A stretch of 58,673 bases of DNA. Source: Pleurocapsa sp. CCALA 161 (lineage in GTDB: Bacteria > Cyanobacteriota > Cyanobacteriia > Cyanobacteriales > Xenococcaceae). The translations under genes and the position numbers were made by a program. Where the stretch lies: contig NZ_PVWF01000015.1 of the NCBI RefSeq assembly GCF_003003995.1, forward strand, positions 1 to 58,673, given 5' to 3'. The notes beneath the pieces were generated by a model, which ran no database searches, was not told the DNA's origin, and saw only the letters and a program-made list of their open reading frames with translations. Position 1 is the first letter of the stretch; the number at the start of each line of letters is the position of its first letter. Positions 37,021-46,936 of this stretch are shown here, piece by piece.

Positions 37021-38298
37021 ATGAGCGATTATTTGGATTTAACTAGCTATGGATATCAAATCGAAGCAGAATTAGGTCGTAATCGTGAGGGAGGCAGAAT
37101 TACTTGGAAAGCGATTGAAATCAAAACTCAAAAAACTGTGGTGGTTAAACAATTTTGTTTTGCTCAAGCTAACTCAAGCTGGTCAGGATACAAAGCTTAT
37201 ACTCAAGAAATTACCTTGTTACAAAATCTAAACCATCCTAACATTCCTCAGTACTTAAACAGTATTGAAACTGACAATGGTTTTTGTTTGGTTCAAGAAT
37301 ATATTACGGCGGTTCCCTGTAGTAGCTTTCGACTCTTAACTTTAGATGAAGTTAAGCAAATAGCCGTAAAGATGCTCGATATCTTAATTTATTTACAGCA
37401 ACAAACTCCGCCAATCCTACATCGAGATCTTTCGACCGAAAATATTTTGCTGGATGAATCTTTAAATGTCTACCTGATCGATTTTGGCTTTGCCAGCCTA
37501 GGAAGTAAGGAAGTTGCTGCTAGCAGCGTTTTTCGCGGGACACCAGGATTTATTGCTCCCGAACAAATTGTCAAACCAATTATGGCATCGGATATTTACA
37601 GTTTAGGAGTGAGCTTAGTTTGTTTGCTAGCCCACAAAGACATTACAGCAGTTCATACTTTTACTTCGGCTGATGATCCGTATCAGCTAAACCTCAAGCA
37701 GCTTTTGCCAGACTTAGATCGTCGGTTTTTGGGTTGGCTGGAAAAGATGACCAAGGCGAAAGTCAGTCAACGCTTCTCGGATGCTCAAACTGCCAAAAAT
37801 GCCTTGCTCAAGATAGAATTACCCGTCGTGGCATCTAAAGATCTAGCTACTCTTGCATCGAGGGATACATATAAACCGAAAATTCTTGGTGGAGTGGCAA
37901 TTTCTGTAGCTACAACATTTGCTACTTGGGCAATAGGCTTTACTACTAGTCAAGTTGAATTAAGGGTCACCACAATCGCGATCGCCATGTTAGCGACGAT
38001 CGCGATCGCTATTACTCAATTAGGCGCAGCCATAATAGTTAGCTTAGATCCTCAGACCAAAACTCAGGGAATAGCCTTGGGTGTGATTATGCCGAGTATC
38101 TTAGTCGCTGTGAGTGGATTGATTTGGGGGATGAACTCAGCTGTAGCAATCTCGTGCGCGATCGCCATAGCTGAAGTTTTGTTACTTTCTTACTTTTGGG
38201 CGCAGCTACCCAGCAAAATGGGTAATTTAGCTCAAGGAGGCTGTTGGCTAGGTGCGATCGCGATCGGCATTACTTTAGGTTTAAACTTAAGTAATTAG
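37021..38298 (+). CDS. Ser/Thr protein kinase with C-terminal TM domain
   Basis: A 425-residue Hanks-type kinase. The kinase domain (about 8-265) has the ATP lysine in VVVKQF (about 43), catalytic loop HRDLSTENILLDE (about 137-149), DFGFA (about 155), and GTPGFIAPE (about 173). The glycine loop is degenerate (LGRNREGGR). From about residue 285 on, four or more hydrophobic helices form a membrane domain (for example WAIGFTTSQ, then LATIAIAITQLGAAIIV). The kinase is therefore membrane-tethered at its C-terminus. No phosphatase or obvious target is adjacent. The hydrophobic part is rich in HIP1 octamers. Confidence 0.88.
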   Translation: MSDYLDLTSYGYQIEAELGRNREGGRITWKAIEIKTQKTVVVKQFCFAQANSSWSGYKAYTQEITLLQNLNHPNIPQYLNSIETDNGFCLVQEYITAVPCSSFRLLTLDEVKQIAVKMLDILIYLQQQTPPILHRDLSTENILLDESLNVYLIDFGFASLGSKEVAASSVFRGTPGFIAPEQIVKPIMASDIYSLGVSLVCLLAHKDITAVHTFTSADDPYQLNLKQLLPDLDRRFLGWLEKMTKAKVSQRFSDAQTAKNALLKIELPVVASKDLATLASRDTYKPKILGGVAISVATTFATWAIGFTTSQVELRVTTIAIAMLATIAIAITQLGAAIIVSLDPQTKTQGIALGVIMPSILVAVSGLIWGMNSAVAISCAIAIAEVLLLSYFWAQLPSKMGNLAQGGCWLGAIAIGITLGLNLSN

Positions 38299-38395
38299 CA
38301 ATTATTAAACACATTTAAGACTCTTAGCTATAATTCAAGATGGAATAATCAAGAGCATTTTAAATAACCTAGACAGTGTTGTGGAGGAGACGGCA

Positions 38396-39238
38396 TTGGA
38401 CGAACTCAGGGCAGGATTAGCTTTGGCCACCGAGGAAGAATTACAGCAGATTACGCAGATATTGTTTAACCGTCGTTTCAATCCCCTAGATTACTGGCAG
38501 ACACCTGAGCCAATTGAGATTCAGAGTCAGGATTTGGACTTATGGCTCGATTCTTTAGACCAAAGATTCCGCTATTTAGCAGCAGACGGAATGACGGTAT
38601 TGCGAGGGCGAACCCAAGAAGTATCTTATCGAGATATTTTGACTAAAGTTTGTAACTATCTAAAAATTCCTTACTCTAATCAGATGAGAACGACGGATAT
38701 TGAAGCCGAAATTTTTCTCCATTTAGTTAGCAAAGCTTGGGATAAATTGCCTTTCCAAGAACAGAAGACTCTTCAAGCGCAGGTGGGCAATTCCCTAACT
38801 ACAGCCCATCCTCCAGAACCTTTACCAGTACATTTACAACACAATCCTCTGAAAATTCTGCTGAAAGGGACAGGGATTGTGACAGTTAATACCGTGCTGA
38901 AATCATGGCTACTTAAACACATTGCTCGGCAGTTTGCCCTTCATTTTGCGACTTATCAAGCAGCTAAAATAGCCTTGATCAAAGGCAGCACCACCGCAGT
39001 AGCAGGATTGGGTAATCAGCTAGCATTACAAGCAGCCAAAAAAGGAATGGTGACAAATGCGGCTCGCTATGGAACAGCAAGAGGAATCTTTAGTATCCTC
39101 GGCCCAGTGGCTTGGGGCTATTTTGTCGCCGATTTGGGTTGGAAAGCGATCGCCACTAATTATGGGCGTGTTATTCCAATTGTGTTTACTCTGGCGCAAA
39201 TTAGGCTAATTCGGGGTGAATACTTGGGATTAGGTTAA
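38396..39238 (+). CDS. YaaW family (UPF0174-like) protein
   Basis: About 280 residues. I choose TTG 38396 (LDELRAGLALATEEEL) because GGAGGAG sits about six bases before it; a GTG at 38381 would place that ribosome-binding site inside the gene. The N-terminal part matches YaaW-like proteins (LATEEELQQITQILFNRRFN, LDYW, then DGMTVLRGRTQEVSYRDIL). The C-terminal half is hydrophobic and glycine/alanine-rich (about 155-265) and may associate with membranes. The function of the family is unknown. Confidence 0.78.
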   Translation: MDELRAGLALATEEELQQITQILFNRRFNPLDYWQTPEPIEIQSQDLDLWLDSLDQRFRYLAADGMTVLRGRTQEVSYRDILTKVCNYLKIPYSNQMRTTDIEAEIFLHLVSKAWDKLPFQEQKTLQAQVGNSLTTAHPPEPLPVHLQHNPLKILLKGTGIVTVNTVLKSWLLKHIARQFALHFATYQAAKIALIKGSTTAVAGLGNQLALQAAKKGMVTNAARYGTARGIFSILGPVAWGYFVADLGWKAIATNYGRVIPIVFTLAQIRLIRGEYLGLG

Positions 39239-39405
39239 GTATTGTAGAGTAACAAGAGCGATCCCCTCACCAAAATTAATCAACCTATAAACAATTTGTT
39301 AAGAATGCTAGTGGTAAGCTGAAATACCTCAGAACATATAAACAAGAAAGGAAGTTTATAAGTAAAACGACCTAGTAGAATCACTAAAATTTCGCTTTTT
39401 TCTCT

Positions 39406-40992
39406 ATGACCCACTTTCCTTGGTTAACTACCTGTATTTTATTTCCCATCGTCGCTTCTTTATTTTTGCCGATTATCCCTGACAAGGAAGGTAAAACCGT
39501 TCGTTGGTACGCTTTAGTTATTGGCTTAATTGATTTCGTCATCCTCGTTTATGGCTTTTATCAAGACTACGATTTTAGTAATCCTGACCTCCAGCTAGTC
39601 GAAAGTTATGCTTGGATACCTCAGCTAGACCTCAATTGGTCAGTTGGGGCAGATGGTCTTTCCATGCCCTTAATTTTGCTGACAGGGTTCATTACAACCC
39701 TCGCCATGATGGCCGCTTGGCCAGTTACTTATAAGCCAAAGCTATTTTATTTTCTCATGTTGGCAATGTATGGCGGACAAATTGCCGTCTTTGCCGTTCA
39801 AGATATGCTGCTGTTTTTCCTGGTTTGGGAATTAGAATTAGTTCCTGTCTATCTCATCCTGTCCATTTGGGGTGGGAAGAAGCGTCTTTACGCGGCAACG
39901 AAGTTTATCCTCTATACCGCAGGAGGTTCGCTGTTTATTTTAATCGCTGCCTTGACCATGGCATTCTATGGGGATGTCGTGACCTTTGACATGAGGGCGA
40001 TCGCTGCTAAAGATTATGCCTTTAATCTACAGTTATTTCTCTATGCTGGCTTCTTAATTGCCTATGGGGTTAAACTGCCGATTTTTCCTCTCCATACCTG
40101 GCTTCCCGATGCTCACGGAGAGGCAACAGCCCCAGCCCATATGCTGCTTGCAGGTATCTTGTTAAAAATGGGGGGCTATGCTCTACTACGGATGAATGCG
40201 GGGATGCTGCCCGATGCTCATGCCTTTTTTGCTCCCGCTCTGGTAATTTTGGGAGTAGTTAACATTGTTTACGCAGCCTTAACTTCCTTTGCCCAGCGTA
40301 ACCTCAAGCGCAAAATTGCCTATTCATCGATCTCTCATATGGGATTTGTCCTGATTGGGATTGCTTCTTTTACCGATTTGGGTACTAGTGGGGCAATGCT
40401 GCAAATGATTTCTCATGGTCTGATTGGAGCTAGCCTCTTTTTCATGGTGGGTGCTACCTATGACCGCAGCCATACCCTAATGCTCGATGAGATGGGTGGT
40501 GTTGGTCAAAAGATGAAAAAGATCTTTGCCATGTGGACGACTTGTTCCTTTGCTTCTTTAGCCCTCCCAGGCATGAGTGGCTTTGTAGCAGAATTAATGG
40601 TCTTTGTTGGCTTTGCTACTAGTGATGCTTACAACTCTACTTTCAAGGTGTGTATCATTTTCTTGGCGGCGATCGGCGTTATCCTAACGCCAATTTATCT
40701 GCTGTCAATGCTACGGGAAATGCTTTATGGCCCTGAGAACAAAGAATTGGTCGATCACACTAATTTAGTTGATGCTGAACCCAGAGAGGTGTTTATCATC
40801 GCTTGCTTATTAATTCCCATTATTGGGATTGGTTTGTATCCTAAATTAGTTACCCAAATTTATGATTCCAGCATCAGTCAACTCACAGCCAAATTGCGTG
40901 CTTCTGTACCCAGCTTGGCTCAACAAACCCGCATTTCTGCTCATAGTTATTCAATGATGTCTTTAACTGCACCAAAAATTGAAATTGAATAG
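39406..40992 (+). CDS. ndhD: NAD(P)H-quinone oxidoreductase chain 4 (NdhD1)
   Basis: A 528-residue membrane subunit of the cyanobacterial NDH-1 complex, which pumps protons in respiration and cyclic electron flow. About 14 TM helices are evident. Conserved proton-channel segments include the Glu in [17 protein letters not shown] (about 135-151), lysines in [19 protein letters not shown] and [20 protein letters not shown], and [12 protein letters not shown]. The start TWLTT-like head and ending match NdhD1 rather than the CO2-uptake forms NdhD3/4, but that is by impression. ndhF, often next to ndhD1, is not here. Confidence 0.94.
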   Translation: MTHFPWLTTCILFPIVASLFLPIIPDKEGKTVRWYALVIGLIDFVILVYGFYQDYDFSNPDLQLVESYAWIPQLDLNWSVGADGLSMPLILLTGFITTLAMMAAWPVTYKPKLFYFLMLAMYGGQIAVFAVQDMLLFFLVWELELVPVYLILSIWGGKKRLYAATKFILYTAGGSLFILIAALTMAFYGDVVTFDMRAIAAKDYAFNLQLFLYAGFLIAYGVKLPIFPLHTWLPDAHGEATAPAHMLLAGILLKMGGYALLRMNAGMLPDAHAFFAPALVILGVVNIVYAALTSFAQRNLKRKIAYSSISHMGFVLIGIASFTDLGTSGAMLQMISHGLIGASLFFMVGATYDRSHTLMLDEMGGVGQKMKKIFAMWTTCSFASLALPGMSGFVAELMVFVGFATSDAYNSTFKVCIIFLAAIGVILTPIYLLSMLREMLYGPENKELVDHTNLVDAEPREVFIIACLLIPIIGIGLYPKLVTQIYDSSISQLTAKLRASVPSLAQQTRISAHSYSMMSLTAPKIEIE

Positions 40993-41019
40993 GTTAAAAA
41001 TAGCTAAATAAAATTATAC

Positions 41020-41040
41020 GGGCAAGGCACCGCCTTGTCC
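41020..41040. repeat. Small hairpin repeat after ndhD
   Basis: GGGCAAGGC-ACC-GCCTTGTCC forms a 9-bp stem (one G-T pair). Repeats of this look are common in cyanobacterial spacers. A T-run (CTTTTTG) follows about 13 bases later, so it may help end ndhD transcripts, but the distance is long for a standard terminator. Confidence 0.5.
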
Positions 41041-41098
41041 TATCTTGGGTCTTTTTGACTACTTATACCATTAGTTGAAAATAATCTTAAATCCGCTT

Positions 41099-42160
41099 TT
41101 AAGAATTGGTATTGGTTTCAACATTACTATCTGGTGTGCCTTTAGTAGGATTAATTAAACTCCCTGAGTTAATCTGAAACAGGAGATACCCTGAAACCCC
41201 TAGGGCTAATAAAGCCAATAATCCACAAGCTCTTAACCAATTACGAGTGGCCTTGAGCTTTTGATCTGTTTCCTCTAATGAAGCTCGCAAAGGATTAAGC
41301 ACAGATATTAATTCCTGACGATTTTTTAACTCATAATCCTCGAAATCAGGGCGCATCTCATCTCGCTGTACTGCCCATTCCTGTAGTGCTGCCCGCTGAC
41401 GTGACCAATCATCTAAAGCTTCGATTAGTTTAGCCTCAAGATCCTGTCGCAAATTAACAATTTGCTGACTAAATTGGCTACTCAAACTACGGCTTGCTTG
41501 ATTAAATTGGCTATTAACATTAATTAATTCTTGACGAATCGATCTCCAGCTTGATTGATTTTTATTTTCTAGCTGATTAAATTTGTTGCCCTGATTAGCA
41601 TCAATTTTGTCTTCTAATTCATCAAGGCGTTGCTCTAATTTTTGCTCGATTTGTGCCAAATTATCTGATGAATAGTGAGCATTTTGTGCGGCCATCAGCT
41701 CTTCTAATTTAAGACGATAGGTTTCAATTAATTCTTCTACTTGAACTTGTAAGGGGATTAAAGAATCATGGTTTTGCAATGACTCTAATAAGTTAACATT
41801 TGTGTAAACAGAACGGATTTTTTTTACCAGTTCTTCGGCTCTGGTATTTTTAAGCAAATATCCTTTTGCTCCAGAACGCAGAGATTTGCCTAGATAAACA
41901 TCATCATCATGACCACTGAGAAAAATTACTTTCACTTTGGGAAATCGCTGGGAAATAATCTTAGTAGCTTTTAATCCGTCCATCTGGGGCATATCAATAT
42001 CCATCAGCACAATATCAGGCTGCAACTCTTCTACTTTAGCGATCGCTTCCCGTCCATTATGAGCAACACCCAAAACATTAATATCTTTTTCTACATCCAG
42101 CCAAGTTTTAAGGATTTCGCAGAGCAGAGTTTGATCGTCTACTAATAAAACAGTAATCAT
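41099..42160 (-). CDS. Response regulator, REC-coiled-coil-TM (paralogue)
   Basis: A 353-residue relative of the protein at 1845-2705. The receiver domain (about 1-120) has VLLVDDQ, the phospho-Asp in IVLMDIDMPQMDG, FLSG and the lysine in YLLKN. It lacks the LuxR-type DNA-binding domain. A long coiled-coil region (about 145-295; KLEQRLDELEDKIDANQGNK and similar heptads) leads to one TM helix (about 305-327) and a short polar tail. The architecture predicts a membrane-attached phospho-switch whose coiled coil may act as signal rod or partner platform. It stands alone. Confidence 0.78.
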   Translation of the reverse strand: MITVLLVDDQTLLCEILKTWLDVEKDINVLGVAHNGREAIAKVEELQPDIVLMDIDMPQMDGLKATKIISQRFPKVKVIFLSGHDDDVYLGKSLRSGAKGYLLKNTRAEELVKKIRSVYTNVNLLESLQNHDSLIPLQVQVEELIETYRLKLEELMAAQNAHYSSDNLAQIEQKLEQRLDELEDKIDANQGNKFNQLENKNQSSWRSIRQELINVNSQFNQASRSLSSQFSQQIVNLRQDLEAKLIEALDDWSRQRAALQEWAVQRDEMRPDFEDYELKNRQELISVLNPLRASLEETDQKLKATRNWLRACGLLALLALGVSGYLLFQINSGSLINPTKGTPDSNVETNTNS

Positions 42161-42652
42161 TCAATATACCTAAATAATTTTAAATTTTTATATTCTTGCC
42201 CAAGCAAGTTGCCAATTTATATTTCAAATTATCTTAATAGATCGAGAGAAAAAAAAAAGATTACATATCAACTCTTAAACTGTTTGTAAAGAAGGTTTGT
42301 ACAACTATCAAAATCAGTAATTAAATATTAAACAATCTCTAATTTATTCGTTTAATTATTTAGCATCAATATTCAAGAAAACGCTGATTAAAAGCTGTTA
42401 TTATAGATTTTTTTGTAGTGTTATATATAAATACAATAACCTTAAAATAAGTTCTAAATAGTATACAAGTCTTTGCTTGAGTCTAGCTGAGGAATAACAA
42501 TAATTATCCCGACCTATAAAAATTTTGGGTGATTCTCGAAAAATCAAACTAGTTGATTTGGTCTATTCTATTCTAATAACCATCATGAAAATCTACGTCA
42601 TGATTAACTAAATAATGCAGTCTACCTAAAACCGTATTTCGCAAGTGACTTT
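42161..42652. other. AT-rich spacer between divergent genes
   Basis: About 490 bases, strongly AT-rich, with no supported gene, RNA or repeat. It lies between the response regulator and the antiporter gene and should contain their promoters. Confidence 0.5.
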
Positions 42653-44254
42653 ATGGAAACAATCTTTTTGACGATAGAACCCAGCGTAACGGAGGTTTCT
42701 ATCGAGGACAATCTAGAACAATTTTTGATCGTCTTATCCGTCTCTTTAAGCGTGGCAACTATTTCACGTATCTTTAGCTGGTTTCGCCAAATTCCCTATA
42801 CTTTGTTGCTAGTGATCGTCGGACTTGGTTTAGCTTTTGTAGATATTCGGTTAGTCAGTCTCTCTCCAGAGTTGATTTTGGAAATTTTTCTGCCTCCTTT
42901 ACTGTTTGAAGCCGCCTGGAATATACGTTGGCGCAGTCTCAAGAACAGTCTGATTCCTGTGAGTTTGTTTGCGGTTGTCGGTGTAGTTATTTCTGTAGTT
43001 GGGGTAGCCTTTCCCCTCGATTATTTTACTGATATGTCGTTGGCTACAGCTCTTTTAATTGGTGCTAGTCTGTCTTCTACCGATCCTGTGTCTGTAGTAG
43101 CTTTGCTGCGAGAATTGGGAGCAAGTAAACGTTTAACAATTCTCATAGAAGGAGAAAGTCTCTTTAATGATGGAGTAGCAGTAGTTGCATTTTTGCTGTT
43201 GGTTAATATTCCTCTGGGTATTGGCGAATTTGACCTTTCAACCATTGCGATTAGTTTTATAACTTTTGCTGGTATTGGTTTTAGTGTTGGTGGCTTAATT
43301 GGATTTGGGATTTCTTATCTAACTCAAAGATTTGATTTACCTTTGGTAGAACAATCTTTGACCTTGGTATCAGCTTATGGAACCTACTTAATCACGGAAG
43401 AATTAGGTGGATCTGGGGTAATTGGGGTTGTGATTGCTGGTATTATCTTGGGCAATTTTGGTTCTCGGATTGGGATGAATCCCCGTACTAGACAATTAGT
43501 TTCGGAATTTTGGGATTTTCTGGCGTTTTTTGTCAATTCTATTGTCTTTTTATTAATTGGCGACCAAATAAATTTTATTAGTCTTAAAAGCAATTTTGGT
43601 CTAATTGTCATGGCGATCGCTGCTGTATCAGTTACTAGAGCAATAATGATCTTTGCTTTGGGTAATATTAGTAATTTATTTAGTAAAACTAAAACTAATC
43701 TGCCAGAACAAACCGTACTGTGGTGGGGTGGTTTAAGAGGCTCTGTATCCATTGCTCTAGCATTAAGTGTTCCTGAAATATTGTCGAGTAGACAAGAAAT
43801 TATTGATACAGTTTTTGGGGTAGTGCTATTTAGTCTCTTAGTTCAAGGATTGAGTATGAAGTGGCTGTTAAGCACTCTCAATCTGGTTGACGATCAGCCT
43901 CAGCGTCAAGAGTATTCCGAGTTATTAGCTCGCAAAGTAGCCATGAAGAGGGTTTTAAACTATTTAGCTAACAATGAATTAGCTTTAGAAATTGATCCTG
44001 AATACTATCGCTATCAACAAGAATTGGTTAAAGGAGAACTCAAAAACATTAAAGAAAAAATTGACAATATGCAGCAAAAGTATGATGATTTGCGATCGCT
44101 TACTATGGAACAGCTTAATGAGCAGTTATTAGATATTGAAGCCGATACCTATGCCGAATTTATCAGAGCAGGTCAATTAAATGAAAATCTTTCTTCCATA
44201 CTACAAGATATTATTGCCAAAGCAGGGGATGCAGAATTCATAGATAAAGACTAA
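42653..44254 (+). CDS. Na+/H+ antiporter, CPA1/NhaP type
   Basis: A 533-residue cation:proton antiporter with about 12 TM helices (about 25-420). Conserved features are FLPPLLFEAAWN (about 79-90), the ASLSSTDPVSVVALLRELG segment with TDP (about 138-156), and the ion-binding GESLFNDGVAVVAF motif with Asn-Asp (about 164-177). WWGGLRGSVSIALALSVP (about 357-374) supplies the conserved Arg. A cytosolic helical tail (about 425-533) is longer than the minimum and may be regulatory. It exports Na+ or K+ in exchange for H+, aiding salt and pH tolerance. The exact ion is not predictable. Confidence 0.9.
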   Translation: METIFLTIEPSVTEVSIEDNLEQFLIVLSVSLSVATISRIFSWFRQIPYTLLLVIVGLGLAFVDIRLVSLSPELILEIFLPPLLFEAAWNIRWRSLKNSLIPVSLFAVVGVVISVVGVAFPLDYFTDMSLATALLIGASLSSTDPVSVVALLRELGASKRLTILIEGESLFNDGVAVVAFLLLVNIPLGIGEFDLSTIAISFITFAGIGFSVGGLIGFGISYLTQRFDLPLVEQSLTLVSAYGTYLITEELGGSGVIGVVIAGIILGNFGSRIGMNPRTRQLVSEFWDFLAFFVNSIVFLLIGDQINFISLKSNFGLIVMAIAAVSVTRAIMIFALGNISNLFSKTKTNLPEQTVLWWGGLRGSVSIALALSVPEILSSRQEIIDTVFGVVLFSLLVQGLSMKWLLSTLNLVDDQPQRQEYSELLARKVAMKRVLNYLANNELALEIDPEYYRYQQELVKGELKNIKEKIDNMQQKYDDLRSLTMEQLNEQLLDIEADTYAEFIRAGQLNENLSSILQDIIAKAGDAEFIDKD

Positions 44255-44366
44255 CAGATAAAAACTAACAATTTTCAAGGTGTTGGCAAGGAAGCGTCTT
44301 TTTGTAGCTCAATTTCGCTAAAATTTATTTATGCTTACAAGTCCCTATTGACCGAAGAATTTAGCC

Positions 44367-44738
44367 ATGAATGCCAAGAATGTTTTAGGTGGAGAATTGA
44401 AAACATGCTGCATTTCTCCCATGACAGGATTTTATCGTAATGGTAAATGTGATACTGGGGCAGAAGATCGAGGTTTACATATCGTTTGTGCCGAAGTTAC
44501 TGCTAAGTTTTTGACTTTTAGCCAAAAACAAGGAAATGATCTGAGTACACCAATGCCAATGTACGATTTTCCAGGTTTAAAACCAGGAGACTGTTGGTGT
44601 TTGTGTGCTTTACGCTGGAAAGAAGCATTAGATGCAGGCTTTGCACCACCCATTAATTTGGAAGCCACTCATGAATCAATGCTGAACTTTATTCCCCTAG
44701 AAGTGCTTAAAGAACATTCCCTAGATTTGAATGGTTAA
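44367..44738 (+). CDS. DUF2237 family protein
   Basis: A 123-residue protein of the DUF2237 family, widespread in bacteria and some plants but without an assigned function. Family signatures are NVLGGELKTCCISPMTGFYR (about 5-24), HIVCAEVTAKFLTFSQKQGN, PGLKPGDCWCLCALRWKEAL and a C-terminal EATHESML. The conserved cysteines (C14, C15 and the CWCLC cluster) suggest metal or redox chemistry, which is inference. It lies between the antiporter and the IS-disrupted gene. Confidence 0.9.
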   Translation: MNAKNVLGGELKTCCISPMTGFYRNGKCDTGAEDRGLHIVCAEVTAKFLTFSQKQGNDLSTPMPMYDFPGLKPGDCWCLCALRWKEALDAGFAPPINLEATHESMLNFIPLEVLKEHSLDLNG

Positions 44739-45250
44739 TAAAATATATTTTCATACTAAACCTAAATTGATCGAGGTAGTTATTAACTTTTTGACCTCTG
44801 CACGGGCAAGGTAATGTTTTTCCTCCTACTGAGCTTTGAATTACAAAATGGCGCGTAAACTTTTTTTAGGATTGCTTTGGTTAGCTTTTACCATCTACGC
44901 GATCGCCTCTTCTTTTACAAAAACACAGCAAGGAGATTTTGAGTTAATTCTCAAGCTGTCTACGGGAGAATTTGCGGGAATCAACCCAATAATTATTGCT
45001 ATCTTCTATATCATGGGCATTTTCCCTGTAGTTTATGCAGCATTTATTTTGTTTGACAGTAATCAAAAGATTTCCCCCTACCCTTTCTCTGCTGTATCAT
45101 TTGGACTGGGGGCATTTGCGCTGTTGCCCTATCTTGCTTTGCGTCAGACTGATATTACGGTGAACAAGTCAAAGAATTGGTTACTCAAAATACTAGATTC
45201 TCGCCTGACGGCGATCGCGGCTAGCGTTGCTGTTATTGCCCTAATGATCT

Positions 45251-45260
45251 GGGGATTAAC
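45251..45260. repeat. Target-site duplication, left
   Basis: GGGGATTAAC directly abuts the left IS end; the same ten bases follow the right end at 46927-46936. A 10-bp duplication suits the ISAs1 family and shows a simple transposition event. Confidence 0.95.
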
Positions 45261-46184
45261 CAGGGACAACGCATCTAAATCCCCAAAGCTAGACAGAAAA
45301 AGAACTTTAAAAAGTTTTAAGCTTCAAATTAAATTTAATATCTGCATGAAAACTCGTTAATAGTAAACATGACTTACTTTTATCTGAACAAAGAAAAGTT
45401 GAGATACCAGAAATAAAGAAGAGTTGTTTTCTTCTTCATTCTGGATTGAATTTTGATGAGATATTTCTAATTAAGTAATAGTTCTCGAAGATAATTATTA
45501 TCCCAACCTGCTTTTTTTCGCTTGCCTTTAATACTGCCTTTAATACTTTTATGTTGCTTGATTAAATTCAAAGCTATATGTCTAATAACCGCCAAGTTTT
45601 CAGGAGCATTATCTTTTCTTATTCTAGAACCATCTTCATTAAAACCTACATCTAATACCCAGGGTAAGCTGATTTTCAATCCCCCAATGTCCTCGAATAT
45701 ATTCAGCTAATTGTTGAGCATCCTGAGACAAGCTAGTGATAAAATATCTATTCTCATGCTTTATTTTACCATTCTTCAATTGGCGAATTGATTCAAGATG
45801 AACAACTGAATTTAGGTTCGACCATTTCTTTGGGGAATCTACAAGTTCTTGGATGTCATTTAAAACATGATAACATCTTTGTTCAGTACGACCATGACCT
45901 GATTCATATACAATATAATTACTAGGGAAAAAGTCATTTTTATTCTCAGATAAAGCTACTTTAAATAAGTCATCTACTCGCTTATACAATCCGCCTTGGT
46001 TCTTTTTTAATGTAATCAAATAATCAGCTTGTTGATTCACTATTTGATTTACTATTTTGGTCTGACAGCCCATTGCATCTAAGGTTACAATTGCTCCTGA
46101 TAATTCTAAAATTTTTAATAATTCAGGAACTGCTGTGATTTCATTTGATTTTTTAGCTACCTTTTTTTGTGCTAGAACTAATCT

Positions 46185-46237
46185 GCCGACCGAGCCTGAA
46201 TGCATTCAGGCTCGCAAGCGGCAGTGCATTCCGCACC
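46185..46237. repeat. 53-bp palindromic insertion in transposase gene
   Basis: The segment is centred on the perfect 22-bp palindrome that starts GAGCCTGAATG and ends CATTCAGGCTC. Homology of the flanking transposase sequence (AWAKE before, RLVLAQ after) defines its limits. It is 53 bases, so it shifts the frame. It belongs to a different family from the CCTAAAGGA repeats. Confidence 0.75.
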
Positions 46238-46255
46238 ACTTTCTTTCGCCCAAGC

Positions 46256-46279
46256 ATATGCGGAGCGGTATCCTTTAGG
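46256..46279. repeat. 24-bp CCTAAAGGA repeat, in frame in transposase
   Basis: On the minus strand it reads CCTAAAGGATACCGCTCCGC plus ATAT and adds exactly eight codons (PKGYRSAY) between VMVT and AWAKE. It shares its core with the repeats at 20045-20106, 22092-22143 and 46565-46619. Confidence 0.75.
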
Positions 46280-46564
46280 AGTGACCATTACAATTGCTGC
46301 TTGTTCAGAATTATGGTCATACGAATGACGTAAAGTTTTACCATCTATAGCAATTTGTGACCCTGATATTAACGAATTAATAGATTTAATCCAATTCACA
46401 AAACATTTTTCTAATTGTTGCGGGTCTAAACGTGCAAATACTCGATTAAAGGTATCATGTGATGGAACTCCGTTTGGCAATTCTAAAAATGATTTGAACC
46501 AATCATATTTACATTCGCCAAATAATTCTATATCATCCCATGTCTCGGCTCCGCTAATTACCGC

Positions 46565-46619
46565 ATATGCGGAGCGGTGACGGGAGCGAAGCGAGCTAAT
46601 CCTTTAGGAATCCTTTAGG
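46565..46619. repeat. 55-bp CCTAAAGGA repeat in transposase
   Basis: On the minus strand it starts with two overlapping units, CCTAAAGGATTCCTAAAGGA, and ends ACCGCTCCGCATAT, the same end as the 24-bp copy at 46256-46279. It interrupts the frame after ITLC and brings in a TAG stop; downstream the transposase resumes with AVISGAETWD. Confidence 0.75.
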
Positions 46620-46926
46620 ACAAAGGGTAATTGTAATTATATCAATTAGCTTATGCCGTTTAGTTCTATCTATTCTGGGATCTTTTATCGCTGAAAAATG
46701 TTCTTCTATTGTGGTTTTGGGGCGTAATTTCACTACAAGATTGAAAACCCTTATCTTTCGGTAATTATAGTGATCATACCATCCATCATTAAAATGAATT
46801 TTCTCAGCTCATTTTAATTTAAGTCATTCTATAGAAGCTTTGAATACTACTTCTCTTCTTTCTTGACTTTTTTAGCTCTTTTTCAGAATTACTAACTATC
46901 GCTCAATTTAAGATGCGTTGCCCCTG

Positions 46927-46936
46927 GGGGATTAAC
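46927..46936. repeat. Target-site duplication, right
   Basis: GGGGATTAAC, identical to 45251-45260, immediately follows the right IS terminus (CCCCTG). Confidence 0.95.

Larger units (their letters stand above)
45467..46733 (-). pseudogene. ISAs1-family transposase, broken in four places
   Basis: Read from GTG 46733, fragments of a DDE transposase follow in order: KLRPKTTIEEHFSAIKDPRI, GAETWDDIELFGECKYDWF, the first Asp in AIDGKTLRHS, the second in IVTLDAMGCQTK, and the Glu region GHWGIENQL, then WVLDVGFNEDGSRIRKDNA. Breaks: a 55-bp repeat (46565-46619) after ITLC; a 24-bp in-frame repeat (46256-46279) adding PKGYRSAY; a 53-bp palindromic repeat (46185-46237) before RLVLAQ; and a one-base frameshift in or next to the codon following GIENQL (near 45670). 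All catalytic residues are still recognisable, so decay is recent, but no active enzyme can be made. Confidence 0.92.
45261..46926 (-). mobile_element. ISAs1-family insertion sequence, 1,666 bp, inactive
   Basis: The terminal inverted repeats are CAGGGACAACGCATCT at the left and, read inward from the right, CAGGGGCAACGCATCT. They are 16 bases with one mismatch and match the ISAs1-type ends I know. The element carries a single transposase gene in minus orientation, now broken. Ten-base target duplications flank it (45251-45260, 46927-46936). Three small repeats have inserted within the transposase gene. The element interrupts a conserved membrane-protein gene. Confidence 0.93.

Noticed and set aside
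37970-38270. Dense GCGATCGC octamers in the kinase gene, considered as operators or array units
   Set aside because: HIP1 octamers are spread over the whole window; here they encode Ala-Ile-Ala in TM helices and show no regular spacing. No CRISPR array exists in the window.
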